This document shows positions 36,366-48,205 of a stretch of DNA of 64,000 bases, one piece after another. The notes beneath the pieces were generated by a model. The model saw nothing but the letters and a program-made list of their open reading frames with translations. It did not search any database and was not told where the DNA came from. The DNA is taken from assembly GCA_025175895.1 (NCBI GenBank), contig CM045992.1:120802377-120866376 (forward strand), in the 5' to 3' direction. This stretch comes from Wurfbainia villosa. Lineage: Eukaryota > Streptophyta > Magnoliopsida > Zingiberales > Zingiberaceae. The translations under genes and the position numbers were made by a program. The number at the start of each line of letters is the position of its first letter. The stretch's first letter is position 1.

Positions 36366-37010
36366 GACTATATAAATAATAATAATATTTTTTTTTAAAT
36401 ATAAATAATTTTCATACTTTATTAATTTAAATGATATAACTTATTTATGAAAGAATTAATAGGGTGCGCGATATGAATTATAAGGGGCCCATTAATGGGA
36501 GCCATGGCAATGGGCCTAACACGTTTGGGGTTAGTTATGGAAAGAATTTTACGAAAATGCTCAAAAAGTACTAATTGTAGAAGATGAAGGGATACCTAAT
36601 TGTCCTATTGAGAACGCCTACCCAACTCGAACACGTGTTTGTGTCGTGGAATTTATAATACTTTAAATAGAAATAATTTTGAAACGCGATGATAATCTAT
36701 GATATTATTCCAAAATATCATTAATATATAATTTTGAGCATCTTATTTTGAAAATAAAAATAAAAAAAGTACATATCCCAAAAATATTTTTCTTAGTAGG
36801 TTTCGATATATATAAAAATATTATAATAATATCGAACAAAAATATTTCTTAATATAGAGAGTGCCCTATAAGATTTTTTTTTGTATAGATTATTTATTTT
36901 TGTCATAAGTTTTAACTGTAATCTAATTATTAGTTTTTTAAATACCTTTTTAACCTTCCGCCACGTGTTTAATTAAATTCTTCAATTTTAAGAAGAGAGA
37001 GACTATATAC

Positions 37011-37804
37011 ACTCATCAAATCCTATACACATTCTAATTTTTATAAAATACTCTTTTAATTTTCTGCTTTCTTCGTACGCGAGCATTGCGATCCCGAGCA
37101 CCCATGCTCGACAAATCCGTTACCACTCGGCATCGTCGTCAAATAGTTGAATTTCGATCGAAATTTAATCGCAACTCGACTGACATCGAATTTCGATCGG
37201 ATTGCAATTCGATTTCGACAGAATTGAGATTCGAATCGGTCATGATTGCTCGTGCACGGAGAAAGCGATTGTAGTTCGACCGAAATCAGATGTCGATCGC
37301 AATTTGATCGGAATCTGACTCTAGTTGCAATTCGAACGGAATTCGATCATAATCCAGTCAGAATCCGGTCGTGGCCCGATCAAAATTTGATGTTTGTTGC
37401 AATTCGATCGGAATTTGACTATAGTCGCAATTCGAATGGAATTCGATCATAATCCAGTCAGAATCCGATCGCGGCCCGATCAAAATTCGATGTTTGTCGC
37501 AATTCGATCGGAATCCGACTCCGGTCACAATTCGACCAAAATCCAACCCTCGGTTGAATTTCGACTCCAGTCTCTAACTCCAGTCGGAATCCGTTCGCAG
37601 TCCGATCAAAATTTGATATCGGTCGGATCACAACTGAATTCCGATCGAAATTCAATTGCACGATGACGATATCGAGCAACAATAGATTGTCGAGCGTGGG
37701 TACTCGAGATTACGGTGCTCCCGCGTGGAGAAAGTGAAAAATAGAAAGGATATTTTAGAGTTTTTTTATAAAAATTAAAACGGGTATAGTATTTGATGGA
37801 CTCA
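37011..37804. mobile_element. Second foldback element with internal 100-bp tandem repeats
   Basis: The left arm (CATCAAATCCTATACACATT, 37014 on) is complementary to the right arm ending near 37803. Its reverse complement reads CATCAAATACTATACCCGTT, then TTAATTTTTATAAAA on both sides. Matching continues through GAGCACCCATGCTCGACAA (left) against GAGTACCCACGCTCGACAA (right, reverse complement), giving arms of about 115-130 bp. The middle (37140-37680) is built of degenerate CGATCGGAATT-type motifs. Two 100-bp units start with ATTCGATCATAATCCAGTCA at 37341 and 37441. No transposase is present. Confidence 0.8.
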
Positions 37805-38551
37805 TTTTAAAATTTTTAAATATTTATATAAAATTTTTAGATATCAGGCGCCTGCGGTTGACGGCGAGTCCTATAAAAAGCTGCATCTCCGTCAACCTTT
37901 TAAGATCCGACGGAAAGCTGGTATCGAATAACGGCAATTACCGGCCAAAGAAGCAGACCTACCTGCTTTTTTTATTTTTTCTCTTTTCTCTTTCGCCTTC
38001 GTGTTCGACTGATCCTTTCTTTTCTCGGAACAGATCATATCAACTTAACAGTTACCAGCTGGGTCCTTAATTGATCATCAGTCCCACAGTTAATGGCGAA
38101 AGAATTTCAAAGGATTTAAATGGGAATTAAAATAAGCAAGCTTCATGCGTTCTTAAAGCTGATAGCTTGGAAATTAAAGAAAGAGAGAGAGAGAGAGAGA
38201 TGCCATTGCCATGGAGGTAAAGCTTCGCCATGGCTTGTCTTTCTGTGACGTGGGGCAAGACAATAACAGGAGAAGGGCATGAATGGAGTAAAGGCACCTC
38301 TTTTGTAGGTGAAATTTCAGTGTTCATAATCCGACGCCGCTGTGCGCTGTTAAATGTCAGTTCAGTGTTTCAACAAGGCATTTAAGCTATCGAACTACTT
38401 CCGCTGCAGGCGTCTTCAATGCTCCACGCTGCCTTGCCAGCTGCAGTGAGGCTCATCGGTTGGTCGTTTCCTATTTATTTGTCGCCTGAATCCTCGTCCG
38501 CTCTGCTCCACTGCGATTTCCGTCGCCGGTTAGTCCATCACTTTGTGGAGA
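37805..38551. other. 5' flank of the DCR-like gene
   Basis: AT-rich DNA with a (GA)n run at 38182-38200. From about 38330 composition rises toward the GC-rich coding region; 38400-38551 is probably 5'UTR. No clear TATA box was fixed and no separate gene is supported. Confidence 0.45.
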
Positions 38552-39960
38552 ATGACGGTGGAGAACGGAGCGGCGGTGGCGGAGGCCGTGACGGTCACCG
38601 ATAAGGTAATGGTGCTGCCGGGGAAGGCGCCGGAGAAGGGGAGGTGTTGGTTGGCGACGTTTGATTTGCCTTACATCACGTTCTACTACAACCAGAAGCT
38701 GATGCTGTACAAGCTGCCGGCGGCGGAGTTTGGGGAGGCGGTGGAGCGGCTGAAGCAGGGGCTGGCGGTGGCGCTGGAGTACTATTACCCGTTGGCGGGG
38801 CGGCTGAGGCAGGACGAGGAGAAGGTGTTGTTCGTGGAGTGCGAGGGCGAGGGGCTGGTGGGCGCCGAGGTGGTCGAGGCCGCCGCCGAGGGGGTGTCGG
38901 CGGTGGAGCTGGCGGAGGGGGAGAACGCTGAGCTGCTACAGAAGCTCGTTCCCTACACCGGCGTCATGAACCTCGAAGGGCTTCACCGCCCGCTGCTCGC
39001 GGTGCAGTTCACGAAGCTCAACGACGGCATCGCCATCGGGTGCGCCTTCAACCATGCCATCCTCGACGGCAATTCCACGTGGCAGTTCATGTTCTCGTGG
39101 GCTGATCTCTCACGCGGCGGCGGCGTGTCGACCCTGCCTGTCCACGACCGCACGCTCGCCCGATCGGTCCGCCTGCCGTTGGCCCTCCCAGCCACCGCCG
39201 TCGAGCACGAGCGCGGCGACCCCAATGGACCCGTCAGGCCCCTCGTGGCGCGCGTCTTCTCCTTCTCCGAGGCCGCCGTCGACCTCCTCAAGACCCGCGC
39301 CAACGCCGGGCTCCCGCCGGCGGCCAAACCCCTGTCTACCTTCCAGTCGCTGGGGGCTCACGTGTGGAGATCCGTCAGCCGCGCGCGCTCGCTCAAGCCG
39401 GAGGACATCACCGTCTTTGCCATCTTCGCGGACTGCCGCTCCCGCGTCGATCCCCCCATGCCGGAAGCCTACTTCGGCAACCTCATCCAAGCCATATTCA
39501 CCGGCACTGCCGCCGGCTTGCTCCTCGGAAGCCCACACGAGTTCGCCGCCGGAATGCTACAACAGGTATCAATCTGTAAACACAGCTCCTTCCTCCGTTC
39601 TCCCAACAAATCGAGAAAACAAAAAACCCTTTTCGCCAGGTGATCGAGGCGCACAATGCGGAGGCGATCAAGAAGAGGCTGGAGGAGTACGAGGCGGCGC
39701 CGAAGCTGTTCTACTACAGCGACGCCGGCATGAACTGCGTGGCGGTGGGCAGCTCTCCCAGGTTCAAGGTCTACGACGTCGATTTCGGCTTCGGAAAGCC
39801 GGAGCGCGTCCGCAGCGGCTCCAACAACAAGTTCGACGGCATGGTCTACTTATACGCAGGCAGGGAAGGCGGTCGGAGCATCGACGTCGAGCTCACCTTG
39901 GACGCCGGGGCCATGGCGAGGTTGGAGAAAGACGACGATTTCCTCGTCGTAAAGCCTTGA
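38552..39960 (+). CDS. DCR: BAHD acyltransferase, DCR-like (cuticle formation)
   Basis: Two exons, 38552-39565 and 39640-39960, with a 74-nt intron; 444 residues. The BAHD catalytic motif HxxxD is NHAILDG (His168, Asp172). The structural DFGWG motif appears as DFGFGKP (Asp386), the DCR variant. Long blocks agree with Arabidopsis DCR: TFDLPYITFYYNQK, NLEGLHRPLLAVQ, PEAYFGNLIQAIFTGTAAGL, NCVAVGSSPRF and ERVRSGSNNKFDGM. DCR (DEFECTIVE IN CUTICULAR RIDGES) is a soluble acyltransferase needed to incorporate hydroxy fatty acids into cutin and has been reported to use diacylglycerol. This protein ends at VVKP and lacks the Gly/Asn-rich C-terminal tail of the Arabidopsis protein. The start is the first ATG in frame (MTVENG); upstream frame codons lie in the presumed leader. 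Exon 1 is strongly GC-rich. Confidence 0.93.
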
Positions 39961-40256
39961 TAAAAGGCAATATGGCTATCGAATCTAGTCAATTGGATCG
40001 CACACAGATTGGTAGTTGACTAAATCTACTAGTACTGTCTAACTGTATTTTCTATTGTTGTGTGGAACATCACAATGCATATGCCTCTCCTTCTCGAGTG
40101 CAAAGGTTTGTGTGTCCTTGCTTATCTCAGATTTAATAAACTCGTCACTCGTTTGTGTCCACTGTCCACTATGAGTTGATTCAGACAGATGAGTAATCTA
40201 ACCAATAACCATAATTCCATGATCCTGCCAAACAATCATGTTTGCCACGTAGACTG
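39961..40256. other. Short convergent intergenic gap
   Basis: This gap of about 300 bp separates the plus-strand DCR-like gene and the minus-strand NADP-MDH gene, which converge, so it must hold both 3'UTRs. An AATAAA lies near 40134. Nothing else is seen. Confidence 0.6.
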
Positions 40257-43200
40257 CTACAGTTCTCCAGGAAGCATGGTGTCCTCAGGAAGATCACAGT
40301 AAGCGTTGCCCTATGAAAAGAGACATCTCATCTTTGTAAATGCAAAAATTCATAACTTTGTTATTGTAGAAAAATAATAATAATTTTGGACGTTTGATTT
40401 GCATTACCTCTCCAGTGAGATGCGCTACGCATCTCTTCTCAGCAAGAAGCTCGGCCTCAGTCTGCCAGAAATTGATGGAAATATATAAGAATGATTATTA
40501 AAAATGTGACACAATCAACACAAATGAAGAAGAACCAACCTTTTTTATACGCTCCCAGAGGTAATCATCGAAGATCACGTCCTTCACTAGTTCGTAGTCG
40601 CCGTCTCCCTGAGACAGGGCAATATGATGTCTCAAAGCTTTCCTTAACAGGATCGATACAAAAGAGTATTTCTGAAGTAAAAAACAGTACATTCGATCTG
40701 CATGGCATGCTAAAAATAATGTCCTCTGCTATGCCATAAGGATTTCCCGTCGTGTGGACCTGCAGTGCGATCCCACGAGTGTAAAGTTGGATCCATTGGA
40801 AATATTCTCCCTCATAATTTCAAAAGATGATAGACACAAAGTGATGTTGCATAACAATGTTACCCCTGTTGAGAACCAATCGCCTGGTGGAGTGGGAGTA
40901 ACGAGGGACCTTATGGCATCGACGATGGAAACAGCAGTAGATGCAGCAGAAGATCTTCCCCATTTTTGGATAAGGATACCCCCACGCTGAAAACAAACAA
41001 AGAACAAGCCAACTTAGATTAATCAAAACTGTCTCGTCCAGTGACATCGTCAGATTATATGATCAGTGTGTACCTTCTGCACTCTTTCAGTGAACTCTTC
41101 CTTTAACCATTTTATATCAGTGATAACTTCAGTCACGGGGATACCATTAATTTTAGCATTCAAAAAGTCCGGAACCTGGTAGAATAAAAGTTCATGTATG
41201 GCATCCATGTATGAAACATTTTTTTAAAAATTAAGTTGTTTTAGTTGTATCTTATTTAAGTTGAAAATCAAAAATTCAGAAGATTACTACTGACAAATAA
41301 CTCAGGTCACCTGGGTAGTCGAGTGATTTCCCCAAATCGTCATGTTTGACACTTTATCATAAAAGACACCAGCTTTGAGTGCAAGCTGTAGGTATAGTGA
41401 CAGGGAGATGTTACAATGCCACTCTAAAATGAAAAATTCTAGAAAAACTCGAGTAGCAGACTAAGAAACTAAACTAATGATTATAAGTTTTGTAGTTAAC
41501 CTGGCATTTGGCTCTATTCTCATCCAACCTGGTTAAAGCATGGAAATTTTTGGCAGGTATATTTGGTGCATTCTTCAAGCAAATGAGTGCACTGGGCAGA
41601 ATAATTGTAGGCGATTAGAACTAGCATTTTATCTTGAATGTGGAAGAGAGGCAACTGATCATACTTTGTATTGCATGGATTACCGATGACTATGACTTTC
41701 ACATTGCGTGATGCGACCGCATTAAGTGCTTTTCCCTGAAATTACTGTCAGTATCATGATCCAGAATGAAAATTTATGTACTTTTACTAATTTCACTGCT
41801 CATATATAGCATGAGAAGAAGCAGTACTTGTTCTGCAAAGATCTGCCCATTAATATCCAGTAATCCTGCTCGCTCCATTCCAGGGCCTCTGGGCTTTGCG
41901 CCAATCAGAAGTGCCCACTCACAATCCTGAAACACCTCATAAGGATCTACACCGATGCTAACTTCCCTCAATAAAGGATATAAGGAATCTTCTAGTTCCA
42001 TAGCCACTCCTATATGAGAAATAAAAAATTAGTACTGAAACAGTGAAAGGGCAATCGACAAGTGTGTATGGCATTTATCTGTGCAGGCAGGTATTACCTT
42101 CCAAGGCTTGGAATGATCTCTCAGAGCCTAGTAATTTCAAGGTAATTGGTTGATCTGGCCCAAAAACCTCACCTGAAGCAAGCTGAAAACCACACAAAGG
42201 AATCTTTAAACAAGTTCTATAAGAAATGAATGCTGTATGTAGATAAAAAAAAATGTCCGCTTTGTGCATACACTTGGATTTGGGTTTAGGTTGCCACATT
42301 TGAATTGCAGATTTAGACTTGTAAAAGAAAGGCATGAACAATTTGCAGGATATGTTGCACGATGTTGAAAGGAAGTCTTAGTATAACGATAAAGTTTCTA
42401 CCATGTGACCTTGTAGTCATGGGTTTGAATTGTGAAATAACTTTTTGCAATGCAATGTAAGGTTGCATACAATAGACCAAGTATGGTCCGATCCTTCTCT
42501 AATATTCTGCATTGGCAGGAGCTTCATATACCAGGCTACTCTTTTTATGTTGCATGATGTTGAAACAAAATGAACTTTTAAGACTTGTGACAACCCAAAT
42601 CATATTATAAGCATCATTTTTTTGATCTTCAAAACCCTGATAAAAGAATTGCTACAGTGTCTAAATAAAAAATAACAACTTATCAGATTTTAGTAAATGG
42701 CCAAAAAATAGAGACTATGAACTGTTGTTGCTATTTATTGAAGTCATTGTGACAGTACACACAAAGAGAAAAAGTTCAAAAAAAAAATTCAAAATAAAAA
42801 AAAGGGAGGTTACAGTAAGACTTGGCACAAACCATATTTACTTAAGAATGACTATTAGCCCATTATGGCAAACTGTTGCTTAAACGGTAAGGAGTCGTTC
42901 TAACTGAGCAATTCCTCATTTTTTGTATATTTGTTTGTCACTATTGTCATTCTTTCCGGGCTACATTCTGCATGTATTTTTTTTTATATTTGCTATATTT
43001 TGCCCTCGCGGGAAAGGTCGGGTGGCTAGTGCAGTGACATACTTGCTACAATGAACAAAGATCGATCCCTAGGACCTGCAAAGCCTTTCAGGGATGCTTG
43101 CCCTCCCGCCACGCTAGTGCTCGGTTGGACAAAGCCCCTCCGTGATTTACCTCTCTTACGATGGTTGTGGGGTCGACTGGTAGGGGTGTTTGGGGCAAGC

Positions 43201-44907
43201 GTATCACATTTTGCTACAATTATGCATGTATTTTGCTCCGTACTGCTAGTTATTTTGTCCTTATGAATCACGATAAGATTTTGCTGCTACAACTATGCCA
43301 AAACATTCTTCATCTGTTTTGCTAGGGTTTATGCAAGTTAAAAGCATATGCACCCATAAAATCTAGCAGATAGGTGCTAACCACCATAAATGTCGTATGT
43401 AATAACTAACAGGCTCCAGCTTATCTGAACAATGAAAGAAGTTTTGAGGATAAAATTTTACAGACCATAAATCCTTACTTTAAAAAGTAGATGATTTGCT
43501 ATCATTCCAGATGCACCTGACACTGCAATATTGATCAATCTCTTCCATGCCTTTGTCTTGTCATCCTAGAAAAGAATTGAATAAACCGAATAGTTATGCA
43601 ACACAAAAAGTAGGAAGAATCAAGAACTTCAACAAAATATGCGAATGCTGATCAGCCATTATAGTTTTAAACAAAGAGTAATTTCAACAGGTCTATAAAG
43701 CACGTCTCCTTAGATAAGAAACTGTATTCAAGATTAATTGCTGTCTCCAAACCAGAAGTAAAAGAAACTTCTCACGTGATAATTTTTTTTTTTAAACAAA
43801 TGTCAGTTTTTCCCTCACTACATAATTCCTCGTGGTATCTATTAATACATAAAACCACCAATGTCCATATGAAGTTAAGGAATAAAAGGTTGAGAGTTGT
43901 ATCGATCCATGACAGCCAACGCTGAAATAAGTTTACAGATAACGTAGTAACTTATGAGCATGGATATTACTGTATTTGATGATAATTGTTATGGGTAAAA
44001 CACCACATCTAAGGAAGTTTGCCTAGTATTGGAGCTAGTTCAGACTACAGATGCGAGGAGGATGACAAGAGAAGAGCTGAAGCAAGTCCAGTTTGATCGC
44101 ATTGGAAGTGAAAGTTTGACAAGCTTTGTCTGACTATATGAGCTCCATTGAAGTGGGCATAGTTTCTCCTCTTCAACAAAATTGTCTTGAGATTGCCAAC
44201 AATCCAGTTCAACATGATGCAACTAAGCATATTGAACTAGAGTGACACTTTGTCAAAGAAAAGTTAGAAGGAAGCGTTTGTATTCCTTTTTTACAATCTT
44301 CCGAACAACTAAAAGATATTTGGATTGAGAAGCAATCGTTTTTCTTCTATCATTTGTAAGATGGGTTTAAAAGACATTTTTTTCACCATCTTGAGGAGCG
44401 TTATTAAGTCTATTTTATTCATTTATAATGTATTAAACCTATTCTATTATCCAATAAATGTGTAACGAAAAAAAGGGGAAATCCATGACCCTGAGCAACC
44501 CTATTTTCAACTTGCATCACAGAAAAAGTGACAGCGCCTTACCGACTTCAGGTCATAAGTGGTGCAGAAGACACCGAAACACTCCCTCTTGCTCGCGACA
44601 CCAGCAGGAGTGGTCTGCAATTCCAGGGCTTGGACTTGGCTGCCCAATAACACCACCACCACCAATAACCCAAATCATAGATTCATAAAGGTTTCATAAA
44701 GATACCGAAACAAAACCAAAACAAAAAACAAAAATAGTACTTGGGTGCGACAGAGCACAGAATTCTGGTAAACCGGCGGGCAGCGCTGCAAGGGATAGAC
44801 CGTCGCCGATTCTTTATTACCAAGCGAAGGTTGGAAGTGAGGTCGTTGGGCGAGAGACAAGCTTCCGATCTGGCGTAGGTCGATGCGGAGATCTCCAAGC
44901 TGGCCAT
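40257..44907 (-). CDS. NADP-MDH: Chloroplast NADP-dependent malate dehydrogenase
   Basis: Fourteen exons: 44907-44741, 44639-44543, 43565-43479, 42182-42098, 42009-41828, 41735-41665, 41591-41501, 41385-41311, 41175-41074, 40986-40864, 40759-40691, 40608-40540, 40461-40408, 40310-40257; 441 residues. The N terminus ([19 protein letters not shown]) is a Ser/Arg-rich plastid transit peptide. Redox switches are present: N-terminal Cys76 and Cys81 in [12 protein letters not shown], and C-terminal Cys417 and Cys429 in [17 protein letters not shown], with the 12-residue spacing of the sorghum enzyme. The fold has [12 protein letters not shown] (nucleotide binding), [22 protein letters not shown] (Asp253) and IWGNHSTTQ (His281). 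The enzyme reduces oxaloacetate to malate with NADPH in the stroma and is light-activated by thioredoxin. One oddity is CRSNGDGDY, where Lys is usual instead of Asn at an exon junction. Introns 2 and 3 are large; intron 3 holds a SINE and a second repeat. Confidence 0.95.
42371..42546 (+). mobile_element. Au-type SINE in intron 3 of NADP-MDH
   Basis: The body reads GATAAAGTTTCTACCATGTG, ACCTTGTAGTCATGGGTTTG (box B), TGCATACAATAGACCAAGTA, then GGCAGGAGCTTCATATACCA, and ends in CTTTTT. It is flanked by a 19-bp target duplication with one mismatch: ATGTTGCACGATGTTGAAA at 42352-42370 and ATGTTGCATGATGTTGAAA at 42547-42565. It is opposite in strand to the gene. Confidence 0.9.
43005..43255 (+). 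repeat. SINE-like repeat with CTCCGTGATTTACCTCTC tail block
   Basis: CCCTCCGTGATTTACCTCTC near 43137, followed by TTACGATGGTTGTGGGGTCG, recurs at 50577-50645 and 53410-53470 in diverged form. The upstream part (GGGTGGCTAGTGCAGTG) resembles the tRNA-like head seen at 50441 (TAGTGTAGTGG). It lies in intron 3 of NADP-MDH. Confidence 0.55.
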
Positions 44908-46157
44908 GGCGGGACGGATCGGAAGCAGGGGGGAGAAGAAGCGGCGAGGGGGAGGAGGGAAAGGAGAGACAGCGGAGTCATCATCGCGAAACGATAGAGC
45001 GTCGTTTTGAAACGGGAACGAGGGATGTGAGGATATGGAAGGGACACGTGGCGCCAATTCGTCGACTTGTCGGTAAGCGATTGGTTAATCCGGTTTTTGT
45101 TTGTGGGGCCGGATTCGATTTTCTGGATCTAACGTTGCAATTCCAGGAGGTGAGTGGAGGGTAAGTTCATTTTCATTTTCTTTTTTTTTTTTAGCTTTTT
45201 CTCTCCTCTCACTTCTTCCCAAACAAAAATAATCTTTTTGTCCCTTCCTTATTTATCCTTATTTTTTCATTACTTACATTTAGGAATGTAAACGAATCAA
45301 GTTTTCATGAACAAATTTGATGTTCAATTCGGTAAGAGTTCGTTTACATTCGTTTAATATGTATTAAAGTCAATTAATAAACAAACTTAAGCAGCTTGAT
45401 AAATTAAATAAGCAAGCTTGAATACATATATGTTCGGCTTGTTAACATTCGCGAATAATGTTCGTGAACGGTGTTCGTAAATAATATTCATGAACGGTAT
45501 TCGTAAACAATGTTCATGAACAGTATTTATGAATATTAATAATCCGATTTATGATTATACTTTTTTAAAATTTATTTTTAAATTTATTTTTACTAATTTA
45601 TAAATAAAAATTAAATTAATAAAATTTTAAATAAATAAATAAATTTGACTTGAGAACTTTTCAAATAAATCAAATTTAAAAAAACTTGATTAGAAATTTT
45701 ATATTCATTAAACAAGTCAAGTTCAATTCAAACTCAAGCTCAAGCTTAAGCTAAGCTAAAAAAAAAATACCAAGTTAAGTTTAAATAGATTTTTCAGTAG
45801 CTTAGTTAATTTTAGATTTGGTTCGACTCAGCTTGATTATCTTATCAAACAAATCTGAACACTACAAAATTTGACTTGACTGGACTACAATCCTATTTAC
45901 ACCTCCCTCGCTCCCTCCCAAACAAGCCCTTACTGTGGTCCAAGCTCCGAGCAACAAATGTTCTATGATCTTCCATCGAGAAGGAAGCGACAGCCAAATG
46001 GATATCTGATGCAAGGTGGATGCGCAGAGGCCATGGATAAGAGGAGTGGACTGTATCTCATTCACTGTTCGCAGTGGGCAAAGCAAATTGGTGGAGTTTG
46101 ACTCTGCCATGAACAAAAAGTCCGACGATGTGCTCGTCCTTTCCGTCTCTGTGAGTT
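44908..46157. other. Divergent intergenic region with a diverged repeat
   Basis: 44908-45180 is GC-rich and holds the NADP-MDH promoter and leader (minus strand). 45285-45885 is a repeat related to 53585-54085, listed separately. 45890-46157 is the promoter of the C2H2 gene. No further gene is seen. Confidence 0.5.
45285..45885. mobile_element. Non-autonomous repeat with GTTCGTGAACGGT motifs (copy 1)
   Basis: It starts near GGAATGTAAACGAATCAAG and carries iterated blocks such as AATGTTCGTGAACGGTGTTC and ATATTCATGAACGGTATTCG. Its right part (CAAACTCAAGCTCAAGCTTA) is reverse-complementary to sequence at 53600-53760. The same family, in the other orientation, occupies 53585-54085. It resembles common plant hAT-type MITE relics; superfamily assignment is an inference. 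Confidence 0.6.
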
Positions 46158-46164
46158 TATATAT
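46158..46164 (+). promoter_or_regulatory. TATA box of the C2H2 gene
   Basis: TATATAT lies 57 bp upstream of the first ATG (46221), consistent with a short leader. Confidence 0.5.
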
Positions 46165-46220
46165 CTGCAATGGACTCGTAAGAAGCTTTCCAGTTCTACT
46201 CTTCTGATAATTTCTGCTCG

Positions 46221-46931
46221 ATGAAATTGAGAATCATGGAATTCGAATTTGCCGAAGAATACAAACACGAGGACGGCAGCGGCAGTTTTAACGATCGGAG
46301 CGCTCGAGGCGTCGCGATCAGAGGCACGCGGAAGAAGCGACCTCTTCCGGCGGCAGGGACGAGGACGACGACGACCTCTTCCGCTTCGTCGGCGGAGTTC
46401 TCGAGCGGCGTCACGGAGGAGGAGGAGGAGGAGGAAGAAGAAGAGTACATGGCCAATTGCCTCATGCTCCTCTCCCGCGGCCTGGTCGACGGCACCGCGA
46501 TCCCTGCTTCGCGCTGCCGAAGCAGAGGATACGAGTGCAAGACCTGCAACAAGAGCTTTCCTTCGTTTCAAGCCCTCGGAGGCCACCGCGCCAGCCACAA
46601 GAAGCCCAGGGCGGCGCCGGAAACGCCCAGCGAGCTGCGATTACAGCCCGCGGCCGCGAGTACCGTGGCGGTTTCAGGACTGCTGGATAGCAACGAGGTG
46701 AGACTCCACGAGTGCTCGATATGTGGCTCGAAGTTCTCGTCCGGCCAGGCGCTCGGAGGCCACATGAGGCGGCACCGGCCGGTGGCAACCGCCTCGGAGA
46801 CGGCCCCAAAGACCAAGAAGGAACAAGTCCATGTCTTTCCGCTGGATCTTAACCTTCCTGCGCCTTCCGACGACGATAAAGGGGGCAAATGCCAATTCGA
46901 ATTGCTCAACAATACGCCCAAGAAAGAATGA
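46221..46931 (+). CDS. Two-finger C2H2 (ZAT-type) transcriptional repressor with EAR motif
   Basis: A single-exon gene of 236 residues. Two plant-type fingers carry the QALGGH signature: YECKTCNKSFPSFQALGGH (from residue 104) and HECSICGSKFSSGQALGGH (from residue 163), each CX2C...HX3H. A polyglutamate run lies near residue 66, and a basic patch TRKKRPL near residue 36 may act in nuclear import. The C-terminal PLDLNLPAP is a DLN-type EAR motif that recruits TOPLESS co-repressors. The layout (L-rich MANCLMLLSRG box, two fingers, EAR) is that of the C1-2i ZAT5/ZAT11/ZAT18 group, usually stress- or development-responsive nuclear repressors. A second in-frame ATG five codons on (MEFEFAEE) is an alternative start. 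GC-rich codon use. The exact orthologue is not assigned. Confidence 0.92.
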   Translation: MKLRIMEFEFAEEYKHEDGSGSFNDRSARGVAIRGTRKKRPLPAAGTRTTTTSSASSAEFSSGVTEEEEEEEEEEYMANCLMLLSRGLVDGTAIPASRCRSRGYECKTCNKSFPSFQALGGHRASHKKPRAAPETPSELRLQPAAASTVAVSGLLDSNEVRLHECSICGSKFSSGQALGGHMRRHRPVATASETAPKTKKEQVHVFPLDLNLPAPSDDDKGGKCQFELLNNTPKKE

Positions 46932-48205
46932 TTTCTTTAGAATTCATTTTTCATGCATGTGTAAACTGAAATTGCTGGTTCAATCAGCGCATTGCATGCC
47001 TTGGAATCGAGGCGACGAACTAGAAACCAATTAGAATAATAGAGAGTGGGACGAGACGACTGGTGTGTAATCGATGGATCACAGCCTCTGCCATTAGCTT
47101 TGCGGCATGTTTCCTCCACCACCGAGGAAAAGGTCATGATGGATCAGGTTCTTCCCCATCAGCCATTGTTTTGTTTGAAAGCCACCTCTTCTCGCGTCAA
47201 GTGGCGAGGGAATAAAAGCGGATGAGCTGAGAGAGAAGGAAGCCAGCACACGCAGTTGTATTGCTTCTCATGTAACCATCCAACTAATCCAAGATTAACT
47301 CCATGTTTTCATGCTTCTTCACGTAAGATTTCTGTCCGTTTCACTCTTAAGACCAAATCAATTTTGATTCTCGAAGTTGCTTGTGTCCACGCGAGGCCAA
47401 AACACTTGCCCGTCTGCTCCAAAAACCTACTCAAAGTGCGCGCCACCGAACTGTTGGGTTATTATTATAGTGACTGGCCTCTCGTCTAGTGCGTGATTGC
47501 ACTGCACTGCACTGAACTAAACGAGCCTTTGGCTACTGCACGCTACTTGGCATGCAAACATGGCGCAAAGGCAATCAAAAGCCATGAGTTTTTCTATTGT
47601 CCATCTCATCTCAACATGCAACATGCAGAGTCTGATCCTTCAGGATGTTTCAGGAAAAACCATAAAACATGAAGAAAACAGGAGGAGCCAAAGGACTACG
47701 GACATCTCACTTGGGGCTCAGGTCATCTGTCAGATAGTGATTATCTGTATATGAAAAACTAGGGCCTGACACTCAGTTAGTCAACTTGTGGCATATCTTT
47801 GTTGATATGATGGGACAGAGGCTGTTTGGAAGAAATGTAGACCTTCTGCTTGTCGCTCTTTAATTGTATGGTTTCGATAATGTCTGAAACACCCAGCTTC
47901 CTTGTGCATCAGTATCTGTTCATGGAACAGTATGGAAGTATATGCGTTGGACATTTGAAATGAGGATATTCCAAATGTCCCACAGATGCGCATTTGCAAG
48001 TTTATATCACTGAAACAGAAGGAATTAATGCTAGCAAAGCAAAAGAGTACAACACTCGATAGTTTCTTCCAACAACAGCAAATTAATTAAAGCAAACTTG
48101 GCGAACACATTGGGGTCGATCACTAAATTAAACCAAGCACTCTTGTTTCTACTCGCGATAGGTCATAGGAGGGCATCAAAGTCACTTAACTTGCTCCTTT
48201 TTCTG
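46932..48205. other. Convergent intergenic region, no gene seen
   Basis: This stretch of about 1.3 kb lies between the plus-strand C2H2 gene and the minus-strand WAT1 gene. Mixed composition; short open frames (for example 47560-47754) carry no recognisable motif. The ends must hold the two 3'UTRs. Confidence 0.5.

Noticed and set aside
37341..37540. Regular 100-bp repeats considered as a CRISPR-like array
   Set aside because: Only two units, diverged, without constant repeats and unique spacers, inside a transposon in a plant nuclear sequence.
37086..37682. Open frames rich in FDRN/IRSEFD-type repeats
   Set aside because: They are translations of the tandem CGATCGGAATT-type motifs in the foldback core and not a protein gene.
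39054..40019. 321-codon frame overlapping the DCR-like gene
   Set aside because: Shifted-frame shadow, Ser/Pro/Arg-rich; the BAHD motifs are in the other frame and splice correctly.
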